A stretch of 64,000 nt of DNA. It comes from Tenericutes bacterium MZ-XQ. GTDB lineage: Bacteria > Bacillota_I > Bacilli_A > Acholeplasmatales > Acholeplasmataceae. Within the stretch, counting starts at the first letter, position 1. Each line of letters begins with the position of its first letter. Below are positions 24,905 through 33,420 of this stretch, one piece after another. Below the pieces are notes generated by a model. That model searched no databases. It had not been told where the DNA came from and saw only the letters and a program-made list of their open reading frames with translations. Both the position numbers and the translations under genes were made by a program. The DNA lies in NCBI GenBank assembly GCA_002838205.1, contig CP017950.1:1370858-1434857 (forward strand), given 5' to 3'.

Positions 24905-25312
24905 TTACTGTCCATATTTAGCAAACAGTTTCTCATGATCATTTTCTTTTCTTAAATGCAGATGAAATACTTGATCTGCATATCCTTGTTCTGTATACCC
25001 TTTATTGAAAGATATTCGATCGTCTGATTGACTCATCAGTATATAACCGCAGTCATTAATTATCTCTTTAAATCTTTGGAAATCTTCTACTTTCGTTTCA
25101 ATTAAAATATCTACAATCGCTTTAGCTTTGATATGGGGGATTGCTGTACTTCCTATATGCTCAATTCTAATCGGTTTATGCTCTTTAAAACATTTGATAA
25201 GCCTATTTTTTTCATTTTCATATTGAACTTTCCATGATGGATCATGATCTACTAATTCAATTGGAAAAAGTTTCCAGAGTTCTTCTAATGTCATTTCATT
25301 TAGTTTTTTCAT
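24905..25312 (-). pseudogene. 5' half of GrpB-nucleotidyltransferase gene split by IS
   Basis: Starts MKKLNEMTLEELWKLFPIEL and carries the GrpB core: IRIEHIGSTAIPHIKAKAIV and then DILIE. Real gene sequence ends at 24933 (LRKENDHE); the last residues KLFAKYGQ and the stop come from the IS end. The usual GrpB length of about 170 aa is therefore not reached. The missing C-terminus is found at 23609 on the other side of the IS. Confidence 0.85.
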
Positions 25313-25397
25313 ATATGCTCTCCGTTCTCTTTATAAAAATTATATCATTGATATAAAAGAAAACAAAATCTGTAAAACCAAGAAAACATTAAAGTAC

Positions 25398-26573
25398 CTA
25401 CAATAGTACACCAAATAAAACTGCTAAAATAACAATGATTGGAGCAGGTATTTTTTTGGTTAATAATAAAGCTACAGTAACAATCATCACAATAAAATTA
25501 TCCCATCTGAACCCGCTATCTTGCATCAGTTTAAATGCTGCAATCGCAATCAAACCACCTGCAACTGAAACAATCCCTGTTAAAGCAACTTTGATGCCTT
25601 TCATCGCCTTTAATTGTTCCCAAATAGGGTATACAAAGAAAATGAGTAAGGTACCAGGTAAAAAAATACCTAGACTTGAAAATAATGCACAAGTTATTTG
25701 ACCAAATGTAGATAAATCCCTTGATGCCATACCCCCAGCGTATGCACTGAAACTAAACATTGGCCCAGGGATGCCTTGGACAAGTCCAAAACCTGTTAAA
25801 AACTCATCAATCGTCATATACTGATGCACTTCTACAAGTTCAGTCACCATATAAGGAATGACAACCTGTCCACCACCAATCACCAAATAGCCAAATCGAT
25901 AAAACCTTTCAAATAAGAAAAGGATACGATTATCAAATACTAAGTTTAATAGAATAAAGCCAATAGCTATACTTGCAAACACGATAAAGTATCGCCACGG
26001 AGGGCTAACTTCTATTTTATGCCAAAGTCCTTTTTCTCTAGAAAAAAGCGTATATATGAATCCTCCCAAAATAAGTACTAAAGGATATATATATGCTTGT
26101 GTAAAAAAATATGTGATGACCATAGATGATATAAACAAAACCAGTGTTAACGGATTTTTAATGACTTTACGCCCTAGTTTATAAGCAGCTACAGCTATAA
26201 ACCCAACTGCCATGGGACCGATGTATCTTAAAATATTCGAATCAATTTGATTTCTAGCAAGTATAAAATAAAGGAATGAAAATAAAGTCATAATGACTAT
26301 AGCTGGCAAAGCCCATACTAAAAGGGTTAAAAAGGCTAAGACAGGACCACCAATCTTATAGCCAATAGATATGATTGTTTGTGTACTACTTGGGCCTGGT
26401 AAGATACCTGTTAACGCAATCAATTCAACCATCTCATCTTCTGAGAGATACTGTTTTTTTACGACCATCTGATCTGTGAAAACACCATAATGTGCTTCCG
26501 GTCCACCATAAGCTCCAAGTGAGCAAATAAGGACATCTTTTAAAAATGTTTTATACTTTATTTGTTCCATCAT
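25398..26573 (-). CDS. Chromate transporter family (CHR) membrane protein
   Basis: 391 aa, a duplicated CHR layout. The first half has YGGPEAHYGV and LPGPSSTQTIISIGYKIGG; the second half has GYLVIGGGQVVIPYMV and QGIPGPMFSFSAYAGG. About ten helices. ATG 26573 follows AAAGG at five bases. ChrA proteins export chromate; in organisms like this the real substrate may differ. Confidence 0.8.
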   Translation of the reverse strand: MMEQIKYKTFLKDVLICSLGAYGGPEAHYGVFTDQMVVKKQYLSEDEMVELIALTGILPGPSSTQTIISIGYKIGGPVLAFLTLLVWALPAIVIMTLFSFLYFILARNQIDSNILRYIGPMAVGFIAVAAYKLGRKVIKNPLTLVLFISSMVITYFFTQAYIYPLVLILGGFIYTLFSREKGLWHKIEVSPPWRYFIVFASIAIGFILLNLVFDNRILFLFERFYRFGYLVIGGGQVVIPYMVTELVEVHQYMTIDEFLTGFGLVQGIPGPMFSFSAYAGGMASRDLSTFGQITCALFSSLGIFLPGTLLIFFVYPIWEQLKAMKGIKVALTGIVSVAGGLIAIAAFKLMQDSGFRWDNFIVMIVTVALLLTKKIPAPIIVILAVLFGVLL

Positions 26574-26630
26574 AAATACCTTTATCATCTTTTTATTTCA
26601 TCATATCATATATTAGCTTTAGAAATTAAA

Positions 26631-26652
26631 AAAAGGCCTTACATAGGTAAGA
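26631..26652 (-). terminator. Terminator after DUF4256 gene
   Basis: On the minus strand CTTAC/GTAAG pair around CTAT and are followed by GCC and a run of seven T. Confidence 0.7.
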
Positions 26653-27171
26653 TCAGTCTAAAATGATATATCCTCTAAATCCTCTAGAGCCGTAATACGA
26701 GTCTGCTCCATTATGATAAATGAACGTTTTTTGATACCTGTTATCACCAAATATTGCTCCACCTAATGATCTGATGTCATCTGGAGTTTTTAACCAACTT
26801 GACGTTTTTAGATCAATAGGTTCTAAGCTTTGAATGTATCGATATAATGCTTCATCCATGAGTTCTATGCCAATGATTTTACATAAAGCTAATGCAGATG
26901 ATTCTGGTGGAAATTTTTTCCTTGATAATCGAGCTTCTTCGTCATAACAAACACTCGTTCTAGGCTTTGGTGTTTCTTTTGAAAAATCAACTATATAAAG
27001 TTTGTTATGATACGATATCACATCTGGTTCACCACCATATGTTTCCATGTGTTCGATGATTTTAATCGTACTATCATTTAATTTGGATTTTACATCATCC
27101 CAATTTACATCTTGATGGCGATGCATATTTTTTTGAAATCTTGTTTTTATTTGACTAACTATTTCACTCAT
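26653..27171 (-). CDS. DUF4256 family protein
   Basis: 172 aa. The pattern YIVDFSKETPKPRTSVCYDE, the middle KFPPESSALALC and the end SYYGSRGFRGYI match DUF4256. The second ATG (27171) has AAGGAG at seven bases; the first is too close. It overlaps the DUF3052-like gene. Function unknown. Confidence 0.75.
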   Translation of the reverse strand: MSEIVSQIKTRFQKNMHRHQDVNWDDVKSKLNDSTIKIIEHMETYGGEPDVISYHNKLYIVDFSKETPKPRTSVCYDEEARLSRKKFPPESSALALCKIIGIELMDEALYRYIQSLEPIDLKTSSWLKTPDDIRSLGGAIFGDNRYQKTFIYHNGADSYYGSRGFRGYIILD

Positions 27172-27553
27172 GCTCATGCTCCTTTTTCATTAGTTTAAGC
27201 GCAACACAACTCCATGTTTCATCCAATGAGACATTTGCATATGGTATTAAATTGAAAACTTTTCCCAGCTCGAACGTTTTATCTCTATTTAGATCTTCTT
27301 TGTCATATTTTTTCTTTTTTTGATAAGATATCCATAATTTCGTGTTTTCGTTTATCAAAGGTAATAATTCTTTTATATGATCCATGAAATCTTGAACAGA
27401 GTATAAAAAAACATGATAAAAATTAGGTTCTAGACCACTAAAATCGATGTAGTGTTGTTGGTCTGCAAAATCTCTGTATGCCCTTGGTGCATCTATATAT
27501 CTACCAACAGTATTTACTTTGAGTCTCATTTTTTTATATATGGATTGGTCCAT
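27164..27553 (-). CDS. DUF3052-like protein
   Basis: 129 aa. The segment NFYHVFLYSVQDFMDHIKEL followed by TKLWISYQKK, LNRDKTFELG and VSLDETWSCVALKLMK follows the Rossmann-like order seen in DUF3052-type proteins. AAAGGAG precedes ATG. It forms a two-gene unit with the DUF4256 gene. Confidence 0.55.
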   Translation of the reverse strand: MDQSIYKKMRLKVNTVGRYIDAPRAYRDFADQQHYIDFSGLEPNFYHVFLYSVQDFMDHIKELLPLINENTKLWISYQKKKKYDKEDLNRDKTFELGKVFNLIPYANVSLDETWSCVALKLMKKEHEHE

Positions 27554-27607
27554 GTTATACTCCTTTATCTACATCATAATTTTTTTTTTGATATAGAACA
27601 AGTAAAA

Positions 27608-27653
27608 CGCAATCTTTTTAGATATTGACAGTCAATATAGATTGCGCTAATAT
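27608..27653 (+). promoter_or_regulatory. Promoter with overlapping palindromic operator
   Basis: TTGACA 27625-27630, 17 bases, TAATAT 27648-27653. The -35 sits in a near-perfect palindrome ATATTGAC-A-GTCAATAT (27622-27638), itself enclosed by CGCAATC (27608-27614) and GATTGCG (27640-27646). This is a strong sign of repressor or activator control of the next gene. Confidence 0.8.
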
Positions 27654-27674
27654 AAAATTAAAACGAGGTTCTTT

Positions 27675-28109
27675 ATGATAAATCAATTTGAGTTAGTGCA
27701 TGTAGGTTTCAAGTATTTGCTGAGTGTTATGGGTGAAAGCAAGGAACAAGCTATAATATTAATGGATGACTATTTAGATGAAACTCATACGGTTCCATTA
27801 GATAGATTCACTTTTGAGTTAGTCATCACTCAAGGGAGTATGAAAAAATCACTACATGTAGCTTATGCAGCTGTTTCTGAAAAAGTAAGTATAAGTAAAC
27901 AAGTGCAATTGGTTGAGCTAAATAGTGATTTGTTTTTAAAAGTTTATTGTCCGAAAGAAGATTATAATGACTTACTTGAAGGAAAATATAATAAAACCTA
28001 TGAATCCTATCTTAAGGAACAGGGATTAAAGATTAATTTCTCAAAAATATATGGGTTAATGAAATCATTTGATGATGGTTATGAAATTTATTTTAACTGT
28101 AAATCTTAA
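27675..28109 (+). CDS. Hypothetical protein behind a palindromic operator
   Basis: 144 aa, mixed alpha/beta. The C-terminal part (FLKVYCPKEDYNDLLEGKYN, then YEIYFNCKS) recalls GyrI-like effector-binding domains, but the match is weak. The gene is single and convergent with the kinase-like gene, sharing a bidirectional terminator. Function unknown. Confidence 0.5.
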   Translation: MINQFELVHVGFKYLLSVMGESKEQAIILMDDYLDETHTVPLDRFTFELVITQGSMKKSLHVAYAAVSEKVSISKQVQLVELNSDLFLKVYCPKEDYNDLLEGKYNKTYESYLKEQGLKINFSKIYGLMKSFDDGYEIYFNCKS

Positions 28110-28645
28110 AGAGCGACATCGCTCTTTATTTTTTTAAGAATTTCGTCAATATCATATAAATCTTTGATAATGAAATGATTTAATGCATGTATGTTTACTT
28201 GCTTAGTAAAATAATCATTTTCCTTGATCAGATTTTGCATGGTCAAATCTTCACTGATTCTTTTTTCAACTACGCTTTGATGGTTAATGATGTCTTGATA
28301 ATGATTTTTGATATAAGTATCCTGAAACAACAAGCATAAATAGGATATATGTTTTAAGTATTTAACATCAAAATCCTTAGCAAAATCAAAAGGTAAATAG
28401 CATCCTTCAACGACTAGGTTTTGCTGATTTTCAATCGCTGTTTTTATGATTTCTCTAAGAATTGGCCAAATTTCATTTGTAAGATCATAAATGCTATCAC
28501 TAGGTTTTAAGTGAGTATATTTACTTCTTATGAGTCCCATCTTTAAGTGATCGATGGATAAATAAGGATATTTGAATGTTTCTAAAACTTTTTGGGCAAC
28601 ATATGTTTTACCTGTATGTGTTGGTCCGTGAATGAGTAGAATCAT
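28106..28645 (-). CDS. P-loop nucleotide kinase-like protein
   Basis: 179 aa. Walker A GPTHTGKTYVA at residue 7, a LSIDHLKMG acid motif after strand 2 and NLVVEGCYLP as the next strand fit AAA_33/zeta-toxin-like kinases. The C-terminus is helical. Substrate unknown. It follows a GrpB family gene, and such small kinases are often paired with nucleotide-transfer proteins. Confidence 0.65.
   Translation of the reverse strand: MILLIHGPTHTGKTYVAQKVLETFKYPYLSIDHLKMGLIRSKYTHLKPSDSIYDLTNEIWPILREIIKTAIENQQNLVVEGCYLPFDFAKDFDVKYLKHISYLCLLFQDTYIKNHYQDIINHQSVVEKRISEDLTMQNLIKENDYFTKQVNIHALNHFIIKDLYDIDEILKKIKSDVAL
28108..28134. terminator. Bidirectional terminator
   Basis: AAAGAGCG and CGCTCTTT form an 8-base stem with loop ACAT, followed by T on the plus strand. 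It ends the hypothetical gene and overlaps the last codons of the convergent kinase-like gene. Confidence 0.75.
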
Positions 28646-28663
28646 ATCAGATAACTCCTAGGA

Positions 28664-29191
28664 TCAATCATTTTCTTTCTCCAATCCGTATATCTTATAA
28701 ATACTTAAAATAAGGTCACTCTTACCTTCAATATATCGATCAATATCATTTGGATATTTTTTTGATAACTCTTCTTTTAACAGCCCATAAGCTTCTACAT
28801 CCTTAGGATGCTTTCTTAAATGATCTCTTAAAGCTAAATGTCTTTTTAAATGAAAGTTGTCTTTCTGACATACATATAAATGATGTCTCATTAAATGCGC
28901 CTTATTTTCATATCCGAAAGCTTCTCTACCTTCAATGCCCTGGTTTCCTTCATGAATATAGCCTATCGTTTTTAGTCTATCTTTGACCAAATCAAACTTA
29001 GATTGATCATCAATGATGACATCGATATCTATAATTGGTTTTGCTTTAAGTCCAACAACAGATGTACTCCCTACATGTTCGATAGCTAATACATCATCTT
29101 TTAATACCGATTCTAGATCTTTTTTGATGCTTAAAAAAGCATCACTCCATACTGGATTATAGTTTTCAACAATAACACGTTTTCTATTCAT
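28664..29191 (-). CDS. GrpB family nucleotidyltransferase-fold protein
   Basis: 175 aa, complete. VIVENYNPVWSDAFLSIKKD, the AIEHVGSTSVVGLKAKPIID box with DIDVII, and the C-terminal RHLALRDHLRKHPKDVEAYG segment are the full GrpB pattern. It gives an internal standard showing how much of the split GrpB gene at 24.9 kb is missing. Biochemical activity is not established for the family. Confidence 0.85.
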   Translation of the reverse strand: MNRKRVIVENYNPVWSDAFLSIKKDLESVLKDDVLAIEHVGSTSVVGLKAKPIIDIDVIIDDQSKFDLVKDRLKTIGYIHEGNQGIEGREAFGYENKAHLMRHHLYVCQKDNFHLKRHLALRDHLRKHPKDVEAYGLLKEELSKKYPNDIDRYIEGKSDLILSIYKIYGLEKEND

Positions 29192-29237
29192 GTTCTTCCT
29201 CGCTTTATTTAGTAAGATTTGTTTTATTTAATAATGA

Positions 29238-30542
29238 TTATGTTACTGTTTTTTCTTTAAGCTTGAAAAACAGTTTTTGGATGATAAACAATGCAATGAT
29301 GATTGCAGCTGCAACGATCACCACAAGTAAATCTGTAGAAATTTTTATATACAAGAATCCTAAAAGAATCACAAAATCTAATATAAAAGCTGACCAAACA
29401 ATCCAACGATTCACTTTTATCTCATCTTTCATTTTAACAACCAACCCATAATGAATCATCATATCCATCACTAAATATAAAAATACCCCCAAAGATGCAA
29501 TTCTTGTTAAATCGAACAATATCGTTAAAACGATTGCTAACCCAACCGTATAGAAAATCGTTTGTTGCTGTGTTTTAATATTTTCTGATATTTTTTTATG
29601 TGGAATCATTTGCATATTTGCTAGCATTGCAATAAGTCTTGAGACGGCAAACACACTTGCAATAATCCCAGTGATAGTAGCAAGTATTGCTAAAATGACT
29701 GTAAACCATAATCCTAAACCTGAAAAAACAGGTCTAGCAGCTTCAGCAAGTGCATAGTCTTTAGATGCAATAATTTCTGAGACAGATAGATTTGCTGTTA
29801 CACCAAAAGTAACAACAATATAGACAACTAAACTGATAATGATTGAGAACATAATCGCTCTTCCAACATTAACTTTAGGTTTTATGATTTCATCTCCATT
29901 ATTTGTAATGGTTGTGAAACCTTTAAATGCGATGACAGCTAGTGCTGTAGCAGCAATATAATGTGCGAAACTAAGCGATTCAGCTGCTTCTGATACTTCA
30001 GGAAGCTTGAGTGCAAAGCGTGCAGCAAAAAGTCCTCCCGCAGCAAATAAAACTAATCCTAATATCTTTATCACTGACATGATCGATGTGAATGTTTGTA
30101 TAAATGAGTTTCTCAATAAATTGATAATTAATGCAAATATGAGTAGTCCTACCCCTAGAACAGATATAACCCAGGTATCAGATGAGCCGTTAAAGATTTG
30201 CATAGTATACGATCCAAATGTTTTTGCAACCAAACTTTGGTTGATGACCATAGATAAAATCATCATTAATGCCCCAACACTAGAAAAAACACCTTTTCCG
30301 TAAGCTTTGACTAAATACATACCAATACCACCAGCACTTGGATAATTTTGGCTGAACTTAATGTATGAGTATGCACTAAATCCTGTGACGACAGCTCCGA
30401 CTAAAAAAATCAAAAAAATCCATTGATTGGATAACTCAGCAATTTGACCAAGCAATGCAAAGATGCCTGCACTAATCATGACGCCTGTCCCTAATCCGAT
30501 AGCTCCAATTAATGTGATACTATTTTTTTTCTGTTCATTCAT
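29238..30542 (-). CDS. APC superfamily amino acid permease
   Basis: 434 aa from ATG 30542 (MNEQKKNSITLIGAIGLGTG), chosen for GGGAG nearby; the longer frame has no site. About twelve helices; the first helix carries the GLGTGVMISAGIF glycine break typical of APC transporters, and AVIAFKGFTTITNNGDEI matches helix 6. Substrate cannot be told from sequence. Confidence 0.85.
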   Translation of the reverse strand: MNEQKKNSITLIGAIGLGTGVMISAGIFALLGQIAELSNQWIFLIFLVGAVVTGFSAYSYIKFSQNYPSAGGIGMYLVKAYGKGVFSSVGALMMILSMVINQSLVAKTFGSYTMQIFNGSSDTWVISVLGVGLLIFALIINLLRNSFIQTFTSIMSVIKILGLVLFAAGGLFAARFALKLPEVSEAAESLSFAHYIAATALAVIAFKGFTTITNNGDEIIKPKVNVGRAIMFSIIISLVVYIVVTFGVTANLSVSEIIASKDYALAEAARPVFSGLGLWFTVILAILATITGIIASVFAVSRLIAMLANMQMIPHKKISENIKTQQQTIFYTVGLAIVLTILFDLTRIASLGVFLYLVMDMMIHYGLVVKMKDEIKVNRWIVWSAFILDFVILLGFLYIKISTDLLVVIVAAAIIIALFIIQKLFFKLKEKTVT

Positions 30543-30588
30543 CTTTTCACTCCCTCGTATAATATGTAGTGTAGATTTAGGATAAGAC

Positions 30589-30933
30589 CTATCTAAGTAT
30601 TTTATCCATTGCTTTACCTTTAGAAAGTTCATCAATCAATTTATCAAGATATCTAATCTTTTTCATCAATGGGTCTTCAATATCTTCAATAGTCACTCCA
30701 CATATTTTACCTTTAATGGATTGTGCATTTGGATGTATCATCGGTGCTTCATTAAAAAAAGATTCAACATCAATATCACTATTGATGAGTTCCATTAGTT
30801 TTTCTTTTGCATACCCTGTTAACCAACAAATAATTAGATTAACTTCTTCTTGTGTTCTTTGTTTCTTTTCTGCTTTTGCCACATAAAGTGGATAAAGCTT
30901 TGAAAACGACATGTGATATAATTTATGGCTCAT
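30589..30933 (-). CDS. DUF2200 family protein
   Basis: 114 aa. KLYHMSFSKLYPLYVAKAEK, WLTGYAKEKL and the PLMKKIRYLDKLIDELSKGK ending match DUF2200, usual length about 110. Function unknown. Confidence 0.85.
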   Translation of the reverse strand: MSHKLYHMSFSKLYPLYVAKAEKKQRTQEEVNLIICWLTGYAKEKLMELINSDIDVESFFNEAPMIHPNAQSIKGKICGVTIEDIEDPLMKKIRYLDKLIDELSKGKAMDKILR

Positions 30934-31041
30934 ATGATTACTCCAATCATAAAATAGATGTTTTATATCTTTATTATAACATGTTGGAACTGTTAGATAA
31001 AATGACTAAGAAAGTCTATGAGCATACAAAAAACCAAAAAA

Positions 31042-31791
31042 TTATTTTATTTTTTTAGATGTTACCTCAACCCACGCAAGAAAAAATCCTGATTTTATTG
31101 CAACATTACTAGAGTTTACATGAGAAATTGAAGTTTTATAAAATGGTACGATGCCCATGTTTAAAAGTCTAGACGTTAGTTGTGAAACCAGCATAGTTCC
31201 AATCCCTTGATGTCGATATTTTTCATCTATATTTACCCCCATTTGATATAAATAATTAGAATCACGACTAACTCCAGCCATACCAACAATTTCATTTTGA
31301 TTAAGATATGCAACACCAAGCACATCTGGTGCATCAGGGTCAAAACAAAACGCTTCATCAAATCGAGAATCACCTTTAAACTGTTGAATTTCCTGTTCAT
31401 CAAACCATGTCACTTGTTTTGTACTATCAAGTTTCAAACGCTCTGGATCTGGTAAGTAATGTAACAGAACTTGATCAATTTCATAATCTATGGATTTTAG
31501 TTTTTGATCAATTTTTCTAAGCATATAAAAATCAAAAATCCAATTTGCTTGCTTAGGCAATATTTCTTTTTCTATCCAAGAAAACAGCTCCTTCTTTGAA
31601 GATACAACTGATTTACCCTGGATTGACATCATATTAAAAACACATGATTGCCATAAGTCTTTTCTTTGATTAGGGTGCATTTTTCTTTTTGTTAATACAT
31701 TTTTTTCACTGTAAAAATCATTGATATCGCTATGATAATCGATACTAAGTTGTTTATATGCAATATCAATAATTTCTTTTCTTGTCATCAT
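31042..31791 (-). CDS. GNAT family N-acetyltransferase
   Basis: 249 aa. The C-terminal half has the acetyl-CoA motif YRHQGIGTMLVSQL and strand MAGVSRDSNYLYQMGVNID; the N-terminal 120 residues are helical and unassigned. Acceptor unknown. Confidence 0.75.
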   Translation of the reverse strand: MMTRKEIIDIAYKQLSIDYHSDINDFYSEKNVLTKRKMHPNQRKDLWQSCVFNMMSIQGKSVVSSKKELFSWIEKEILPKQANWIFDFYMLRKIDQKLKSIDYEIDQVLLHYLPDPERLKLDSTKQVTWFDEQEIQQFKGDSRFDEAFCFDPDAPDVLGVAYLNQNEIVGMAGVSRDSNYLYQMGVNIDEKYRHQGIGTMLVSQLTSRLLNMGIVPFYKTSISHVNSSNVAIKSGFFLAWVEVTSKKIK

Positions 31792-31809
31792 ATCATCACC
31801 ATGGATTGC

Positions 31810-33171
31810 TTATTCGATAACATAAGCAATACCTTTCCAAGTTTTCATAAAAGTTTCGAGTGGAAATTCATAATAAACATATAGTGGATCTCCATTGGCG
31901 TCATTTCCAAATCTAGCGTTGATATTAGGATCATTGACTAAGACATAAACATCACCAAAATCAGTAATCCTATAGCCTCTAACAACAATTAAATGACCGT
32001 TTGTATGATACAACCCCATATCCCCACTAACACTAGCAGCAACCGGTCCAACTTGAGCCAAATGTATCATGAGCTCTTCAAATGAATACATCACACCTAC
32101 ATAAGCCGTTTCATTATAACTTGACATACCAACAGTATTAAATACCCAGTTCCCATAGATATTTGCACCATAATCTCTAAAAAGACGTGCTGTAAAACGA
32201 TGTGGAAGTTCATCTTCTATAGATAAATCATGCCCTTTATAAAGTAGTAACATCGCTGCTGATGTAGGGCTGCATATACTACTTCCTATATCGATAACTT
32301 CTTGTTGGTTAAGCATAGGCACTTCATAATCTAGAAAACTAGGTAAATGATCTGTGCTTGGTGTATATGTATAGTTGGGTATCGTTAAAGCAAAAGATAC
32401 CAGTTCTAATTTAGGACTTGATATACTTATATCTTTTCTTTTTAAAATCATTTTATATTGAATTTGTTGAGCCTTTTTATCGTTTAAGATCATGATTTCA
32501 TCTGTAGATATCTTTGCGATATGATCGGATGCATCAAGACTGAAGTTGTTTCGCCCCAACCCCCATGCTCGATAAGATAAATATTTGCTCCAAATCCCGT
32601 CAACCATAACTTTCACTTGAAGTTCAACGGTTGCATCCAAAGATGATATTGCTGACCATGACCCTACCATTTTCGTAAAACTAGGGGTTTCAATAGGATC
32701 TGATTCATACGTAGCCTCTAACATATTATCTTCAAGTTCTAGCTTATGATCAACAAGTTTCAAATCATTTAGTTTTGCTTTATCTATCCTATCAGCATAC
32801 ACTAAAATTTGATGTGGTTTTATGAAATGATTTACTTTTTCTTTTTTCATGACGGTCACCTCAAATATCATTGTATGTGTAGCATTTTGTGTATGAACTG
32901 TTGCTTTAAGTGTAACGCTTATATCCTCATCAGTCTGCTTTACTAACCCTGTTGCATCTATTATATCAGTATCTGATGATTCCCAAATAATCTCATATGA
33001 ATCGTTACCCATCATAATCGATTGGGGCAAGTCTAGTTGATTACTGATCATACTTGGTATCAAAATCTGATTCTCCATAGATTTCTTTAAATCATTTTCT
33101 TCAGATACATTTGAACATCCTGCGAGTATCCATAAAATAATTATAGTAAAAATGATTGTTTTTTTCATCAT
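31810..33171 (-). CDS. Lipoprotein with C39-like peptidase domain
   Basis: About 453 aa. The signal peptide ends in the lipobox LAGC (residues about 18-21), so it is membrane-anchored outside the cell. An Ig-like or atrophied repeat follows (LPQSIMMGNDSYEIIWESSD), then a beta region, then a papain-like C39 domain: Cys in SSICSPTSAAMLLL, His in TNGHLIVVRGYR and Asn in VLVNDPN. All three catalytic positions are present. Substrate unknown. Confidence 0.8.
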   Translation of the reverse strand: MMKKTIIFTIIILWILAGCSNVSEENDLKKSMENQILIPSMISNQLDLPQSIMMGNDSYEIIWESSDTDIIDATGLVKQTDEDISVTLKATVHTQNATHTMIFEVTVMKKEKVNHFIKPHQILVYADRIDKAKLNDLKLVDHKLELEDNMLEATYESDPIETPSFTKMVGSWSAISSLDATVELQVKVMVDGIWSKYLSYRAWGLGRNNFSLDASDHIAKISTDEIMILNDKKAQQIQYKMILKRKDISISSPKLELVSFALTIPNYTYTPSTDHLPSFLDYEVPMLNQQEVIDIGSSICSPTSAAMLLLYKGHDLSIEDELPHRFTARLFRDYGANIYGNWVFNTVGMSSYNETAYVGVMYSFEELMIHLAQVGPVAASVSGDMGLYHTNGHLIVVRGYRITDFGDVYVLVNDPNINARFGNDANGDPLYVYYEFPLETFMKTWKGIAYVIE

Positions 33172-33361
33172 GAGCCTCATGCATTTACCACTAAAAATAA
33201 TGTGTTCTTTTCTTGCATTATACTAAAAATAATGACGTTTATAAAGTCATTACAGTCTCAATGTAAAAAACGACCAATAATTAAAAATAATTTATCTTCC
33301 AATTTCAAGATTATAATATAGATATTTATTTAGAAATATTGTAAATTATATACAGTAATTA

Positions 33362-33390
33362 TTGTATTAAGAACTTAGATAAAGTAAAAT
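33362..33390 (+). promoter_or_regulatory. Promoter of zincin gene
   Basis: TTGTAT 33362-33367, 17 bases, TAAAAT 33385-33390, about 30 bases before ATG 33421. Confidence 0.7.
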
Positions 33391-33420
33391 AAGAGTAGCA
33401 TACAAACAAAGGGGTACATC

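Larger units (their letters stand above)
23610..24932 (+). mobile_element. IS3-family insertion sequence
   Basis: Long imperfect inverted ends: left GAAACTATTTGATTAAAA from 23611, right (complement) GAAACTGTTTGCTAAATA from 24932. Both are followed by GGACA and then AAAAAAGGCTAGGA. TCAT flanks both sides (23606-23609 and 24933-24936). It carries orfA and orfB in -1 frame relation and is about 1.3 kb. It splits a GrpB-nucleotidyltransferase gene. Confidence 0.9.
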
